Source: Jimgerdemannia flammicorona (Eukaryota > Mucoromycota > Endogonomycetes > Endogonales > Endogonaceae). Taken from it: a stretch of 28,018 nt of DNA. The notes beneath the pieces were generated by a model, which saw only the letters and a program-made list of their open reading frames with translations, ran no database searches and was not told the origin of the DNA. The stretch is taken from the NCBI GenBank assembly GCA_003990745.1, contig RBNI01000667.1, positions 1 to 28,018 on the forward strand. Reading direction: 5' to 3'. Below are positions 1 through 9,819 of the stretch, piece after piece; position 1 is the stretch's first letter, and the number at the start of each line of letters is the position of its first letter. The position numbers and the translations under genes are program-made.

Positions 1-3000
1 ATCCTAAGCCTCAACCTATCCCACAGGGCCCCCCCCCTTCCGTAGGCCTTACAAATGACACCCCATCCACCTTCACCACCACCCTACCACCACTCTTCGC
101 CACAATCCTCCTTACTAATCCCTTACGCTTCCCCCCCTTGGGGCCCCACCCAATCCACCACGCCTTAAAGAGCTCTAACATCAGCTCCTCCCACCTCACT
201 ATCCTCAGGCTCACCGGCCTCCGGGGACCCTCCTCAAACATGCACCGCCAGTGTTCTGCAAGCCCCACCCAAAAAGCGATGGCCCAGCCAACTGTCAGCC
301 ACTCATTACCCACCCCCCCCACCAGTCTTGACTGCAGTGCTGCCCACCGCTCACCCACCTCAGGGTTCGGTGCAGATACCCCCAGCCTCAACCCAACGGC
401 CTTCCAAAAATTCTCCAAACTCTCGCACTCCCCCAGCCAATGTTCAGGCATCTGTACCACCCCTCCCTCCTGCCCTACATTATAACACTCCTCACAGTCA
501 AAGACCCCACCGTCCACCAGATGCCCAGTCCTAAAATTTAGCATCACATTCCGACGCAGCAGCCTCCACCATATCACCCAGAATTTTGGCGGAAGCCACC
601 TCGATGCAATCTTGAACCAAGACCATATGCCTGCCCAGTCCCACCTCTCCCTGATCCCAGTCCCTTGCCAGGCCTCTGGCCAAAGGTCCTGCCCCAGGCC
701 CCTAAGGCACTCCATACCCTCCTCTAAGCGGAAATCCTCGACCAGATTCCCTCCCAGTAAGAGCCTGTCCAACCTCCACATCTCCGGTCCCCAGTCCTCA
801 TCCCCTTCAGTACCTTGCCAATGGAGCCCAATACGATGCGCCCCATCTACCACTCCCCACCAGAATCCTCTGTATCGCATCCGCTGGCTGCCATCCAAGG
901 CCACCATGGACAGTAGATCACCTGAACCACCCCTTGGCGACACCCTCGTCTCCCATAACCGCTGCATAAGGGGCACCCATTCTCCTCCTCTCAACTTACT
1001 AGCCCTCTTCATCCACCACGCCCTCAAGCAGAGTAGCCTCTTGGGAAAGTCCACCAGACCAAGGCCTCCATGCTCCACAGGAAGTGCCAACACCTCCCAA
1101 CCAATCTGGCTCTGGCATCCAGCCCAGATCCATGAGCAGGTCATCTTGAGAAGCCTTTTGACCACCCACCTAGGGAAATCCAAATGGTAGCCCAGATACC
1201 AAAGCTTCGGCATCCAATACACATTCAGCACAGCTACCCTTCCCGCCAGTGACATCTGTCTACCACCCCAGCTAGTCAATACTGCCCCCCATTCGGCCAG
1301 CTTGTGCTCCCATCACTCCTTGGGAAGTAAAGAGCCATACACCAAGAAATAGATACCCAAATACCATACCACTCCTCCTGCCGGGACAATTGTTCCAATG
1401 ACGTCCCCCCCTATGACTCCTTTCCCAAGGACCATTGTCTCACACTTGTGCCAATTGAGTTTCGCCTCCGAGCATCCCTCATACCACTCGACTATCTCCT
1501 TGAGCATAGCCACATCCACCACTGAGCCCAACCCAACCACCATATCATCGGCAAAGGCCCCCACCTTCCAATTGACCCCCAAGATATTCAGTCCACCAAC
1601 TCATCGCCGGATCCGATCCAACAATGGCTCCAGGGCAAAAGCATAGAGGATAGGAGACAGCGGATCCCCTTGAGGCACCCCCCTCCCCAAGGGGAAAGAG
1701 GCCCCCCTGTGACCATTCGCCAGAATCGCAGCCCTACTCCCTTCCAGCAGTCCAATAAGTGACCGACACATGCCAACTGGCATCCCAATGCGCTCCAGTA
1801 CCTTCTCTAACCATACTCTCCACACCCTATCATAGGCCTTCTCCTGGTCCAGAAATACTAAATGGCCATCCACCCCTGCCGCCCTAGCACCCTCAATGAC
1901 ACCGTGAACCCATGCCGTACCATCTCGGATTAGTCGGCCTCCAACAAAGCCTCGCTGCTCCTTCCCTATCACCTGCTGTGCCATCCCCTGCAACCTCGCC
2001 ACCAGAATTTTGGTGACCAATTTGCGGTCCATATCCAGCAGCATGATCAGCCTCCAATTTTTCCAGTCCTCTCTACATCCTTTGTCCTTATACAGCAGGG
2101 AAACCAGCCCCAACTGTTGCCCTCCAATCCACTCCCCGGTTCTGATGACTGCATCACACATCAGTGACATCTCCTCCAAAACCTCCTCTACAGATGCCAT
2201 ACGTTTCCAAAAGTCCCAAGGCAGACCATCCTCCCCAGGCACCGTTCCTAAGGTTGTTGATGCCAGAACTTGAAGGATCTCCTCCCCCAAAACCGGTCGG
2301 CCCAGATCCCCCAACCCTGCTGCTGGATTCGGGTGCCAATCTTCCAGATGCTGCTCAATGTCCTGCACCCCCTCCCCTCCCTCCTCTTCACTCCAGAGTT
2401 CACTCCACCAGGCGCTCAGCTGACCCAGGATCCCCTGCACACCCAATACCATCTCTCCCTCATCATTAAGGACTCCTTCCCACCGGTGTCTAGCTCCCCT
2501 AGCATGAAGGAGACAGGACAGAAGCCTCGTAGGTCATTCTCCTTCTTCCAATCCTTGCCACCTTAACCTGGCCGCCATAGCCTGAGCCTGCACTGCCTCC
2601 TCCTTCCTCAACAAATCCTGTAATTCCATTACTTCCAACTTAGCCCACTTAGCCTTCCAGTCCAACACCCCCTCCTCCACCAATAGTCCAGCCCAATTCA
2701 GAAGTAGTCTCTCTAGTCTCTTAGATGCCCATCAGACTCGTATCCTCTACTGAGTACCTCGCTCCTTCCCCATTTCCCCCCAGTACCTCTGAGCTTCAGA
2801 TTTCAATCTACGCCACCTATCTCCAATCCTCATCCCTGCTTGCCTCCAATTCTTAACCTTGGATCATACCTCCACCACCCACTCATTCCACAGATCCATC
2901 TCATCCAGCAGCGAAGAGTTCAGCCACCAATGTCCTGGCCCCTCTCCACTCCCTCCAAACCTCCCACCCCCCCGAATACCCCAGTGATCTGACCATGGGC

Positions 3001-3637
3001 ACCACTCAACCTCCATCGTCTCCCAAACTGTATGTCCCCAGCACTCTGCAGTCAGAACCCAATCAATCCTAGTACCCAGCCCACCAACCCAGTGTGTATA
3101 TAGATGTTGATCCCCATCCTGAAGTCGCAGAGCATCCACCAGTGAGCTGAGCCATTCCACCTCTTCCCATTCCTTCAATCCTCCACTCCTTCCTGCCACA
3201 CCCCGTCCCCCATCAGTTCTATCCAGTCTACTCTCCCATACCATATTAAAATCACCCCCCAGACAGTCCAACCCAGCCTCAACCAAGAGTCCAGAGTTCC
3301 GCAAATCTCCAATCCATGCCACTCAGGTCTCCCTCTCAGCCGGGCAGTAATAAGATTCCACCACAATTGAGTTCCATCCAGGCCTCCACCATGTCCCCCA
3401 CACTAATCTACTACCCCAATGTCCAGTGTCCACAATGTCCCCTTTCCCCTTCCTAACCAGAATTCCCACTTTACCCTGCCAAACTGCCTCCCCACCCCAC
3501 TCTCTAGTCCATTCCAGTCCATCTTCCTCTCCCTCACACTGTACATCCTGAAGTAAGAAGATATCGGCCTCCAGTTTCTTCAGCCATCCAAAAATCATAC
3601 GTCACCTCCTAGTCCCCCTAAGCCCATTGATGTTCAT
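1..3637 (-). pseudogene. LINE ORF2: endonuclease - reverse transcriptase - zinc tail - RNase H (start only)
   Basis: One frame runs from ATG 3637 (peptide MNINGLRG) off the left edge. The APE-type endonuclease (3600-2870) shows FLLQDVQ, GGDFNMV and WSDHWG. The RT (about 2520-1310) shows RLIRDG, FLDQEKAYDRVW, GVPQGDPLSP and the catalytic FADD near 1550. The C-terminal region (1279-11) has a CEEC...H...C cluster typical of the RT zinc-binding domain. Just before the edge, VKVDGVSFVRP followed by Gly-rich GGGPCGIG resembles the first strand of a type I RNase H. Nine in-frame stops occur: TGA ending at 3602, 3323, 2864, 2732, 2534, 1601, 1313 and 11, and TAG at 2749-2747. No frameshift was found. 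Its function was target-primed reverse transcription; this copy cannot make the full protein. Confidence 0.9.
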
Positions 3638-3697
3638 AGAAAAAATGTTGGTTGTACTATTCATAGTGAATTATATAAAATGTTGAAATCACTACAT

Positions 3698-5584
3698 CTA
3701 TAATTCCATGCTCACTTCCTCTCCAGCCAGATCCAGGTTCCGTTCTGCCACAATCTCAGCTTCCACATTTTGTTGTTCATTCAGAGCTGCTAATAATTCC
3801 ACACAGTCCTCACCATCCACCATCTCTATTATTGCCCGATGCTCCGCGCACACCACCTGCCACTTTTCCAGTCCCTTCCTCAGCCCCCACAGATAAGCTG
3901 CCCTTTCATTAGCAATGCCCAAAAGTGTCGCCTCCCTTGCCTCCGTAACCTCATACTCCTCCACCTCCAGAAGTGCTGCCATCATCTCATCCCTCAACTT
4001 CCTCACGACCTCCTCCCCTTGCAGCACTCTCCCCCAGAATTCCTCACTGACCACCCAGAAGTCGATCTCGCCCAGTTCCTCTGCCACGACGTTTTGCAGT
4101 GCCCTCAATAGCCACTTCTCCCCTCCAACTACCTCTGCCTCCTGCACTACATCTTTCTCCCCTTCCTTCCTCTCCTCAGTTCACACAGACTCATCCCAAC
4201 CATCCTCCGACACATCCTCCAGCTCCCCCTCTCCCACCTCAGGAACACCATACTGGACCAGATTATCTACCACCATCGCCGTGCCCACTGCGGCCTCCTC
4301 TGGCCTCTGTCCCCCACTCTCCTTCACCTTCCCCCCTTGCTGCCCCTCCTCTGCCCAGATGCTAGCACTCGCTCCAGTGCCCTCCTTTACAGCCCTGGCC
4401 CTTTTACCCTCCTCCAAACTGGCCAGCAAATCCTTCTGCAGCTGTCTCCCCTTCGCCTTCTCCCAAAGCACCTTGTCCATTTGCACCTTCTTGCTCTCGA
4501 TCACCTCTACTACCGTCCTAGCCTCGCATGCCATCCAAGCCCTTTGCCTCCTCTCTACTGCCCCAGCGAGATCCTCAAGTGCCTCTAGCAGGTCCTCCTC
4601 CTCTTCCTCAGACCCTTTCACCCTCGAAACCTTGCACTCCACCAGGCCCCACTTCAATGCCACTGGCCAATCTCTAGCCTTCCCAGTATTCTCTGTCCCA
4701 AACAACCTCAACCGGATGTCCACATCGCCTGTCCTGAGCTCAGTCCCCTCCCAAACTCTGAACCCAATGTCGACCACCTTGCCGTACTCCTTCACCACAT
4801 CCATGACCAGCCTCCTCGCCTCCTCCTTTTTCACCATCAGCAAGTCCGCAATCACCAGGTGGACCACCCTGGGATCCCAGCACATACACCTTGCCATTGG
4901 CACCGAGATCCCTCCAACTACCACACCCTTCTCCACTGCCTCCAGCAGCAGACCCTCCTCTTCAAACCCCACCTTGACTGCCTCCAGCTTCTTCAAAAAC
5001 TTAACTGAGGCTGCTCCTTTCACCTCACTCGCCAGTATCCCCAGCACCATCTTTGCCATCACCGCCAAGCCCCGGAAGCACAGTGTGACGGCGAATTCCG
5101 AACGAGATTTTTTGAGTAACGGGGCCGCCACCAGGCCCGTCACACCATCAGCCAGATCTCCAGGTCTTGCGCTGCTCCCCTGTCCAGGTCCCCCATCAAC
5201 TGTCATATCTGGATTTTTTTCCAGATTACCCATCACACCGCCATCAACAGTCACTGCCCCAGCCGCTACACCTCTAGCCCCACTACGCTGACCCCCCAGT
5301 AGAGAGGCCTTCTTGCCACTCGAGGTAGCAGCCGCCTTCCCTAGCTCCAGCCAGCCATCCAGTCCAGTCGCCTGTTTCCCCATCCTGACCTTATCTGCGA
5401 AGGACATCCTCTCTCTCCCATGTTGCCTTGCTCCTCCTCTGCCCCCCCCTCTGGCTCTACATCCCCTTACTGAGGTGCTCGGTATGCCAAGACCAGCACC
5501 TCGACCCCCCCCCACATATTGCCAGTCAAAGGTACTGGGGCCCCCTTGCCCAGTACGCTCACCAGAATGCTTGTTGCTTGCCAT
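3698..5584 (-). pseudogene. LINE ORF1 protein (Gag-like, nucleic-acid-binding), one nonsense codon
   Basis: ATG at 5584 is the first in frame, and a TAG at 3700-3698 ends a 628-codon frame broken only by TGA at 4183-4181 (codon about 468). The N-terminal 60 residues are Gly/Arg-rich and basic, followed by an MSFADKV stretch near residue 60, a pattern I associate with ORF1 proteins of this LINE type. A globular middle (about 190-330) contains the segment VDIRLRLFG. The C-terminal third is Glu/Lys/Leu-rich and probably helical or coiled-coil. I see no CCHC knuckle. By family knowledge ORF1 coats the element RNA. It precedes ORF2 by 60 bp in a different frame. The stop probably replaces Arg (CGA to TGA). 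The assignment rests on position and composition more than on a diagnostic motif. Confidence 0.75.
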
Positions 5585-5689
5585 CTTGATATCACCAATA
5601 CTTGAAGACGTTGTCGAAAGTGTAGTCAGAGTCTTGTATCACCCGAATGGTACTGGTGAAAGGTAGAGTTATCATCCTAATATAAACTC

Positions 5690-6519
5690 TACAATAAGTT
5701 AAGATAGTCTTAGCAATCTAAAAGATATATATACCAATTCTGAGTATTTTAGAAATACTAGTATAGATACTATAACAGAAAATATAGTCTCTACTATTAT
5801 AAGTATAAATATAGCTAAGATATCTATTCTGATCTTTAATAAAAAAGACTATACTATTTTGGCCTTTTATATGATAAAACTTTCCAATAAGTATGACTTA
5901 GTATTGTATATAAATGATAAGTACAAATATAGGACTATGATATAATAAGTAATTATTAACTATTATGAGAGAATATCTATATCCTTTTAAACTAGAAAAT
6001 GAAGCTCATAATGTATACAATGATAGCTTACATGATATGGAAAGCTCTACTCAATCATTATATATAAGTATCTATATCAAATTAATTATATTTGAAATTT
6101 TAGTTATTTAATCTATAAATAAAGTTTAATAATAAAAAGAGTATTTATAAGTATGCTGATTATATTAATAATCTGATGAATCAAGTAAATTCTCTCAATA
6201 TATCTATGAATTATATTGAAGATAAAAATAAGATCCTGATGCTCATAAGAGATCTACCAGAAATATATAATATTATAATAGCTGCCATATATGAGAGTAG
6301 TAAGCTTACAGACTATACTTACATAATAATGAGTCTTATTAATGAAGAAATTTACTAAGAAAACAATCCTGATAATGATGAAAGAGCATTCTTTAGATCC
6401 TGCAGATATAGTAAGAAATATATCAGTAAGAAAAAATTGTGAGTTAGCTAAGTTTATGGTAATTATCATTACTATAGCAAATATGAATATATATATATAA
6501 AGAATGATTACTATTATAA
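5690..6519 (+). pseudogene. Ancient Ty1/copia copy, part 1: gag
   Basis: This AT-rich DNA still reads, across frames, like the Gag of the young copia at 27581-26334. FNKKDYTIL (about 5835-5865) matches FDGKDYTIW. MKLIMYTMIAYMIWKAL (about 6000-6050) matches the block containing MKHVMNATTVNKAWDTL. YADYINNLMNQVNSL (6150-6200) matches YANHVNDLTNQVNSF, and DYTYIIMSLINEEI matches DYKYVITSLLNDEL. The longest open piece is 6176-6358. At 6455-6519 the CCHC knuckle is still alignable, but its Cys and His positions read Tyr. Many stops and frame changes occur. The copy lies opposite in strand to the young copia and resumes at 8100 after an insertion. No 5' LTR is visible between it and the LINE. Confidence 0.85.
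6515..6519. repeat. Target-site duplication, left (TATAA)
   Basis: TATAA here and at 8100-8104 flanks the 6520-8099 insertion. Removing the insert and one TATAA brings the copia zinc-knuckle region next to the Lys-rich segment that follows it in the young copia. The flanks are AT-rich, so a 5-bp match alone is weak; the restored alignment is the stronger evidence. Confidence 0.55.
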
Positions 6520-6631
6520 TGGTGACCCCAGAATGATGACATCAGCACAGGAGACAGTCTTTCCTTGTGAGCTACCAGATTGGAGCACAAGAAGATTATA
6601 CGGCATATGAGATAAGCAATGATAACCAACT

Positions 6632-7615
6632 GTGAGTCATTGTGACCATAGTACAAGTATCCTGAGGAATATAAAAGAAGGATCAAGAAACCACAATAAT
6701 AGCAACCAACGAGACACCAATTCCAAAATAGCTCAAAGACTCACTATAAATGAAATGTCTGCTGTCTGCCAAATCTCAAGGTCAAGAAATCACCAAGATA
6801 CCTCAGTTGAAGAAAGGATGTTCCAAGACATCAGAAGAGCCATGAGGACCCACTCAAGAAGGACTCCTAGTGTCAACCTGAGTACTACAGATCTCTATCA
6901 TTATATCCTCTACTGCTATGAAATGGAAACAAGTATCACCATTGCTACCAAATGCCTCCAAATATGGCAGGAGTATGAAATAGACCTCCTCTGCCAGGAG
7001 TTCCTACAAGCCAGCACTCAAGAGCTACAAGATGCCATCCCTATGGATATATGCGAAATGAGGATAGCTAAGAAGATCTATCAGATCTTCAGGCATGCAC
7101 CATGGTCAATCTCTAACTTAGAGTATGTTAGAGTCTCAGACTTCAGAGACCTATCATCCCACCATATCAATGTACTAGAAGCCAGAGTGGCCACAGAAAC
7201 CCAGTCCACTATCACCCTTGATAGTGATGAAGTAGAAGACTTCTGGCACCCCATCCTCCAGGACAACCCAGACCAATTCCTACAAGGATTGATCTCAGTA
7301 TTCCAAGGCCCAAGCATCCAGGTTAGACCTCCCCAAGACCCCACATTTGTTCCCTATTTTGTAGAAGAGAACCTCATAGACTAGAGAGCTTCAGATCTTC
7401 TTGTTCCCGATTTCTCTGCCACCAAATGTGATGATGTCATTGGTGATGACATCATCCTGCACAACATACATGAGATGTGTGATGAAGTATGCAAAGTATA
7501 CGAAATGTGCAACCTATATGACAAATTTGCAGACCTCATCTCCTTCGAAGACATCCTGACCTCTGATGATGAAGCCCCCGTGGTCCTGAATATTCTGCTC
7601 TATGTCTCTTGGTAA
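6632..7615 (+). pseudogene. Unassigned ORF inside the 6520-8099 insertion, one in-frame TAG
   Basis: An open frame of 250 codons (6632-7384) continues in the same frame after a single TAG (7382-7384) to a TAA at 7613-7615, giving about 328 codons. The TAG is a plausible CAG-to-TAG change. The N-terminal 80 residues are basic and polar (SRSRNHQDTS). The middle is rich in aromatic and acidic residues (YHYILYCYEMET, IWQEYEIDLLCQEFLQ), the C-terminal part is acidic (SDDEAPVV), and Cys occurs at CDDV, MCDEVC and MCNLYD. I see no transmembrane segment, nuclease, protease or RT motif and do not recognise the family. That it stays open in a window where everything else is broken suggests a real former gene, perhaps Gag-like or U3-encoded. 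ATG at 6632 is the first in frame; the true start is uncertain. Confidence 0.5.
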
Positions 7616-7616
7616 A

Positions 7617-7714
7617 ACTGAATAATGCCAGCACCAGCATTCTGAGGTAATGCGAAATTGTTCCAGCACTGGCATTTGATATAACACTGAATAATGCCAG
7701 CACCAGTATTCTGA
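7617..7714 (+). repeat. 29-bp direct repeat pair just after the ORF stop
   Basis: The 29-bp segments 7617-7645 and 7686-7714, both beginning ACTGAATAATGCCAGCACCA, differ at one position (C/T). A third, weaker relative follows at 7715-7745, and 7655-7675 carries a partial copy in reverse sense (AGCACTGGCATT). They lie between the ORF stop and the putative promoter, where LTR U3 enhancer repeats would be expected. Confidence 0.75.
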
Positions 7715-7827
7715 TGTGAAACTGAATTATACTAGCATCCTGAATCTGTACAACCATCAGTGCTGACCCTGGAACTTAGCAGTTTTCCTGACCTGGCATT
7801 TTATTTTAGTTATTGGAATTTTATATC

Positions 7828-7890
7828 TTAGCAACCATTGAATTATATTTTGTATAAATACTCCTCTTATTTCCTCTGAAATAAAGTCAG
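7828..7890 (+). promoter_or_regulatory. LTR-type core promoter (TAGCAACC / TATAAATAC / AATAAA)
   Basis: TTAGCAACCATTG is followed by TGTATAAATACTCC (TATA box near 7853) and, about 20 bp later, by AATAAAG (7881). The same order of elements occurs in the Ty3 LTRs and in the solo LTR at 18747-19215. Confidence 0.5.
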
Positions 7891-8099
7891 TTCCTCTCAG
7901 TACAATACACACACTTTCTTGCAAGCAATCTAAGAGATAACAAAACAGTTAAAGATAAGAAGTTTGAGGACTTTAAGACCTTGGGAAGGCACTCCAATAA
8001 GAACTTGCTTATAACAAACTTGAGTTAGTCTAAGAGATACATCTTGCAGAGAATCTGGCATATTTGAAGGGCTCAGTGACCACTATGTGACACTCACTA

Positions 8100-8666
8100 T
8101 ATAAGAAAAGAAAATAATAAAAACAAAGAGTAATATAAGAGTGATAGAAAGAATTATTGAGAAAAAGAGAAGTATAGTAATATAAATACTGCTAAAAGAG
8201 ATAATAATAGTAGTCTTTTCTTTACTTACACAAAATATATAGAAGATCTAGAGAATATATCTACTACTAATCTTGCTAGTTCTGTTAGTTTTACTGTCAA
8301 ATCTACTAATCTACTATTTACAACTAGTTAGTGAAATATATTTAGATAGCAAAAGATAATAATGATCTTAGTATAAGTATTAATACTACTAATGATATTA
8401 TGTTTGGCTTATAGATTCAGATATTACATAATATATAATAGTATATAGAGAGTATATAGTTCTTTATATATAAGACTTTTGAGTATTAGATATCAATTAA
8501 ACTAAGTAATAATAATATCATATATACTCAGAGTAAAAGAAATATTAGAATACATTACTATAGAAATATTATAGATCTTTAGATATATTATATATTTTAG
8601 AGATAGAAAAGAATATCTTCTCTATTGATAAAATAATGTTCTATAGTAATAAATAAATACTTATAT
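8100..8666 (+). pseudogene. Ancient Ty1/copia copy, part 2: protease and start of GAG-pre-integrase
   Basis: The old copia resumes after the TATAA duplication. DNNSSLFF matches NNQSSDRMFF of the young copy. Around 8400-8560, in shifting frames, MFGL.IQILHNI aligns with VWLIDSGATQHM (the DSG protease site), ISIKLSNNNIIYTQSK with IPIKLDNNNIIYAQGK, and LDILYILEIEKNIFSI with ADVLYTLDISKNLFSI. The aspartyl protease signature is unreadable, so this copy is dead. The text breaks off at 8666, where the Ty3 LTR begins, and continues at 18492. Confidence 0.85.
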
Positions 8667-9774
8667 TGTGACAAAACACAAAATATAGTAATCTTGAAAC
8701 CTAACCAGGTGATGTAAACATTAGCATAGCATAGTAACCAGCAACTATTGCTGTGAAAAACATATAAATAACCAGATAGTCAGAAAAGAAAATAATATAA
8801 ACAGTGACTGTTCTCTAAACAGTGACTATCTGCCGGACAGTGGCTGTCCACCCAAACACACCATAAATAGTAAATCTATAGTTAGCCAGATAGCAACCAG
8901 ATAGCAACCACAATGTATAAAATACCCTAGAGACAAGAGTGAATAAACCTCAGTCTGAAATTCAGAACACATTTTAACTCCAGTTTGCTTTCTGATACAA
9001 AGAAGAGTCTGAAATTGAATCCAAAAAGCAAAAGACAAGTCTGCCTACTACACTTTGAGGGATACACCTGCCAAAAGCCACTTGATCCAAGAAGGATTGT
9101 AACACTTAAGAGAAATGCCCACTCTAAAGCCACTACTAGGAGATTGTGAGCATTGGTTCTCTTTTTCCACTCTGGTCCACTTTCTGATACAAAGAACAAG
9201 TCTGTTTTTAGTTCATTTTCCAGATAAGCCTGAAGATTTGCTGCCCAAGTTCAAGGAAGAACTTCGCCACTATTTTCCAGTTGAAGCTGCTGATTCAGGA
9301 AGAATCTATACCATCTGAGTTAATTCCCAGTTGAAGTCATTGTTTCTGAGTTATCTGCATTCCCAGAAGATCCCGATTCATACCATCTGAGTTTCTGTAA
9401 CATCTGAGGTATTTATTCCTAGTGAGCCTGAGTTATTGAGTTATCTACTACCAGTATAATTCCCAGTAAGCTGCCCTTTCAGGGAAGCCATGCCAAATTG
9501 AGCCATCTGCCAGAAATTGTATACTTTTGGAGATTGTTATACTATACAAAATTGTGGCATTCCCAGTTGACCTGAATAAGGAACACACTTGCACTACATA
9601 CAAATTGACTGCTACCCAAAAAGGAAACCACTTGCACAGTATACAGAACTTGACTATTATACTGCTAAATACCAAGAATATTTTGTTGCTTTTAAAAAAG
9701 TAACTGGGGGCTCAAGCCAAACTACATCAACCCCCAAACTTGTAATTTATCTCCATTGAGCCAGGCATGTTACA
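8667..9774 (+). repeat. 5' LTR of Ty3/gypsy element
   Basis: These 1108 bp align along their whole length with the 3' LTR, starting TGTGACAAA and ending CATGTTACA. TATA and AATAAA-type signals lie at 8915-8946. In the first roughly 240 alignable bases I count about 22 transitions and 2 transversions against the 3' copy. Compared with the 3' LTR, this copy lacks 73 bp (18191-18263) between two CTATA repeats. Confidence 0.95.
8891..8953 (+). promoter_or_regulatory. LTR core promoter, 5' copy
   Basis: Two TAGCAACCA repeats are followed by AATGTATAAAATACC and, 20 bp on, GAATAAACCTCAG. Position within the LTR and the TATA-then-AATAAA order suggest the U3/R boundary. The identical arrangement in the 3' LTR (17536-17603) supports it. 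Confidence 0.5.
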
Positions 9775-9776
9775 TT

Positions 9777-9790
9777 TGGGGACTGAACTA
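9777..9790 (+). promoter_or_regulatory. Candidate tRNA primer-binding site of Ty3/gypsy element
   Basis: TGGGGACTGAACTA starts two bases after the LTR end. TGG complements the CCA end of a tRNA, and this is where minus-strand priming begins in Ty3 elements. The primer tRNA was not identified. Confidence 0.45.
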
Positions 9791-9819
9791 GGAATATTTC
9801 AAAATCAACATGACTTTTC

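Larger units (their letters stand above)
1..5690 (-). mobile_element. Non-LTR retrotransposon (LINE, Tad/I-like), truncated by window edge
   Basis: A two-ORF LINE lies on the minus strand: ORF1 (5584-3698), a 60-bp spacer, then ORF2 from 3637 to beyond base 1. Its sense strand is G-rich and the element is far more GC-rich than the AT-rich DNA that starts at about 5665-5700, so the right edge is set by composition and only about 100 bp of 5' UTR is present. The 3' end and poly(A) lie outside the window. Over more than 5 kb there are no frameshifts in either ORF; the only breaks are ten in-frame stops, nine of them TGA. APE-type endonuclease, FADD-type RT, zinc-binding tail and the start of RNase H place it in the Tad/I-like group by known domain order; the clade itself is inferred. 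Confidence 0.9.
6520..8099 (+). mobile_element. 1.58-kb insertion in ancient copia, probable large solo LTR
   Basis: A block of normal base composition interrupts the AT-rich old copia. It starts TGGTGA and ends TCACTA, which would be a perfect 6-bp inverted end (TCACCA) before one C-to-T change; a TATAA duplication flanks it. These are hallmarks of an LTR (TG...CA, 5-bp duplication). Inside are a 328-codon frame (6632-7615), a TATA/AATAAA core (7828-7890) and about 200 bp up to the end. The core resembles that of the two other LTR families here. The simplest reading is a solo LTR with an ORF in U3. Alternatives are a non-autonomous element with short inverted ends, or an internal fragment plus one LTR (the first ten bases could pass for a tRNA primer site). 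No second LTR copy is present. Confidence 0.55.

Noticed and set aside
3915..5291. 458-codon plus-strand ORF, Ser/Pro/Thr-rich
   Set aside because: It lies exactly antisense to LINE ORF1. A GC-rich, purine-biased gene produces such stop-poor shadows, and the translation is low-complexity.
7427..8092. TGTGATG...TGTGACA as an LTR of the 6520-8099 insert
   Set aside because: The ORF runs through 7427 to 7615, and the TATAA duplication plus TGGTGA/TCACTA ends define better boundaries.
6520..8099. DNA transposon with 6-bp inverted ends
   Set aside because: No transposase motif was found; TG...CA-type ends and an LTR-like promoter fit better, though it is not excluded.
9115..9318. Small ORFs within the LTRs (also 17742-17978, 17798-18103, 18151-18420)
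   Set aside because: They are not conserved between the two LTRs as proteins; they are chance frames.
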